This document shows positions 63,846-64,000 of a stretch of DNA of 64,000 nt, one piece after another. The DNA comes from Melanocharis versteri. Taxonomy: Eukaryota; Chordata; Aves; Passeriformes; Melanocharitidae. How positions within the stretch are numbered: position 1 is the first letter of the stretch; every line of letters begins with the position of its first letter. Position numbers and translations under genes: made by a program. Below the pieces are notes generated by a model, which was not told the origin of the DNA, made no database searches, and was given only the letters and a program-made list of their open reading frames with translations. The stretch is taken from assembly GCA_013397845.1 (NCBI GenBank), contig VZTG01003225.1, positions 434,001 to 498,000 on the forward strand, in the 5' to 3' direction.

Positions 63846-64000
63846 GAAGGAAAAGATCAGAGCAACCAGAGGAAAAGAGTACAAGGCAAAATGAGACCAA
63901 AAAAAAGAGGCTGAATAATGACACAAGGAAATGCAGGGCATGGGAGCAGTGCACCAGTTTGGAGGGTTGGGAACTTGTGTTAGTAAATGAGAAATGTCTG
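63846..64000 (+). CDS. LCORL: Candidate LCORL exon 9 (partial, runs off the window)
   Basis: A good acceptor (CTCCATTTCCTGCAG) ends at 63845. In the phase left by the exon 8 donor (G|GA, Gly), the following 51 codons are open to the final base of the window. The peptide starts RKRSEQPEEKSTRQNETKKK and continues RLNNDTRKCRAWEQ to a hydrophobic WELVLVNEKCL. The composition is basic and charged, like the C-terminus of the exon 8 product. In mammals LCORL transcripts extend tens of kilobases past exon 8 toward NCAPG, so a further 3' exon is expected. Against it: the open run is short, the other two phases were not used as controls beyond inspection, and no protein match could be run. Confidence 0.55.

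Noticed and set aside
1..64000. tRNA, rRNA, CRISPR arrays, phage or bacterial operons, or an intact endogenous virus.
   Set aside because: No cloverleaf-like box A/B arrangement, spaced direct-repeat array, ribosomal sequence or retroviral coding region was seen. Only solo LTR-like repeats and truncated CR1 copies are present.

Overview
The window is about 64 kb of AT-rich vertebrate DNA, most likely from a bird. The evidence is a single large gene with GT-AG introns of several kilobases, CR1 LINE copies with the avian-type 3' end (terminal ATTCTATGATT motif), and repeats that look like the LTRs found in bird endogenous retroviruses of the ERVL type. The species cannot be fixed from the sequence. 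No bacterial-style genes, tRNAs, rRNAs or CRISPR arrays were seen.

The gene is LCORL (ligand-dependent nuclear receptor corepressor-like) on the + strand. Exon 1 lies upstream of the window. I number the first visible exon as exon 2. Exons 2-6 are at 10038-10103, 16881-16960, 17187-17316, 26122-26376 and 35211-35301. All join in frame, and they encode the shared N-terminal region with two CtBP-type motifs (PLDLTV and VLDLSTK). From exon 6 the transcript can take either of two phase-compatible 3' exons. Exon 7 (36717-37749) gives the short LCORL protein, which ends in a Psq-type helix-turn-helix DNA-binding domain and has a roughly 3.2 kb 3' UTR. Exon 8 (44493 onward, about 4.9 kb) gives the long isoform, known in mammals as PALI2, a PRC2-associated chromatin protein. 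It carries three AT-hook-like motifs and has no Psq domain.

The most interesting signal is at the far right edge. Exon 8 contains an ideal splice donor (AG|GTAAGT) at 49363/49364, only nine sense codons before its stop. At 63846 there is a good acceptor followed by an open, basic reading frame in exactly the matching phase, running uninterrupted to the last base of the window. I propose this as a further 3' exon of the long isoform, so the 14.5 kb between them would be an intron.

Region by region: 1-10 kb is intron 1 with an old antisense CR1 copy (about 5.46-6.72 kb). 10-17 kb holds exons 2-4, with a sense-oriented LTR in intron 2. 17-26 kb is intron 4 with a CR1 3' end. 26-35 kb is intron 5 with a sense LTR and an antisense LTR about 1 kb apart. 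35-38 kb holds exons 6-7. 38-41 kb is the short-isoform 3' UTR with an embedded CR1 tail. 41-44.5 kb is noncoding. 44.5-49.4 kb is exon 8. 49.4-63.8 kb is noncoding with a GC-richer patch near 61.5 kb. The last 155 bases are the candidate exon 9.
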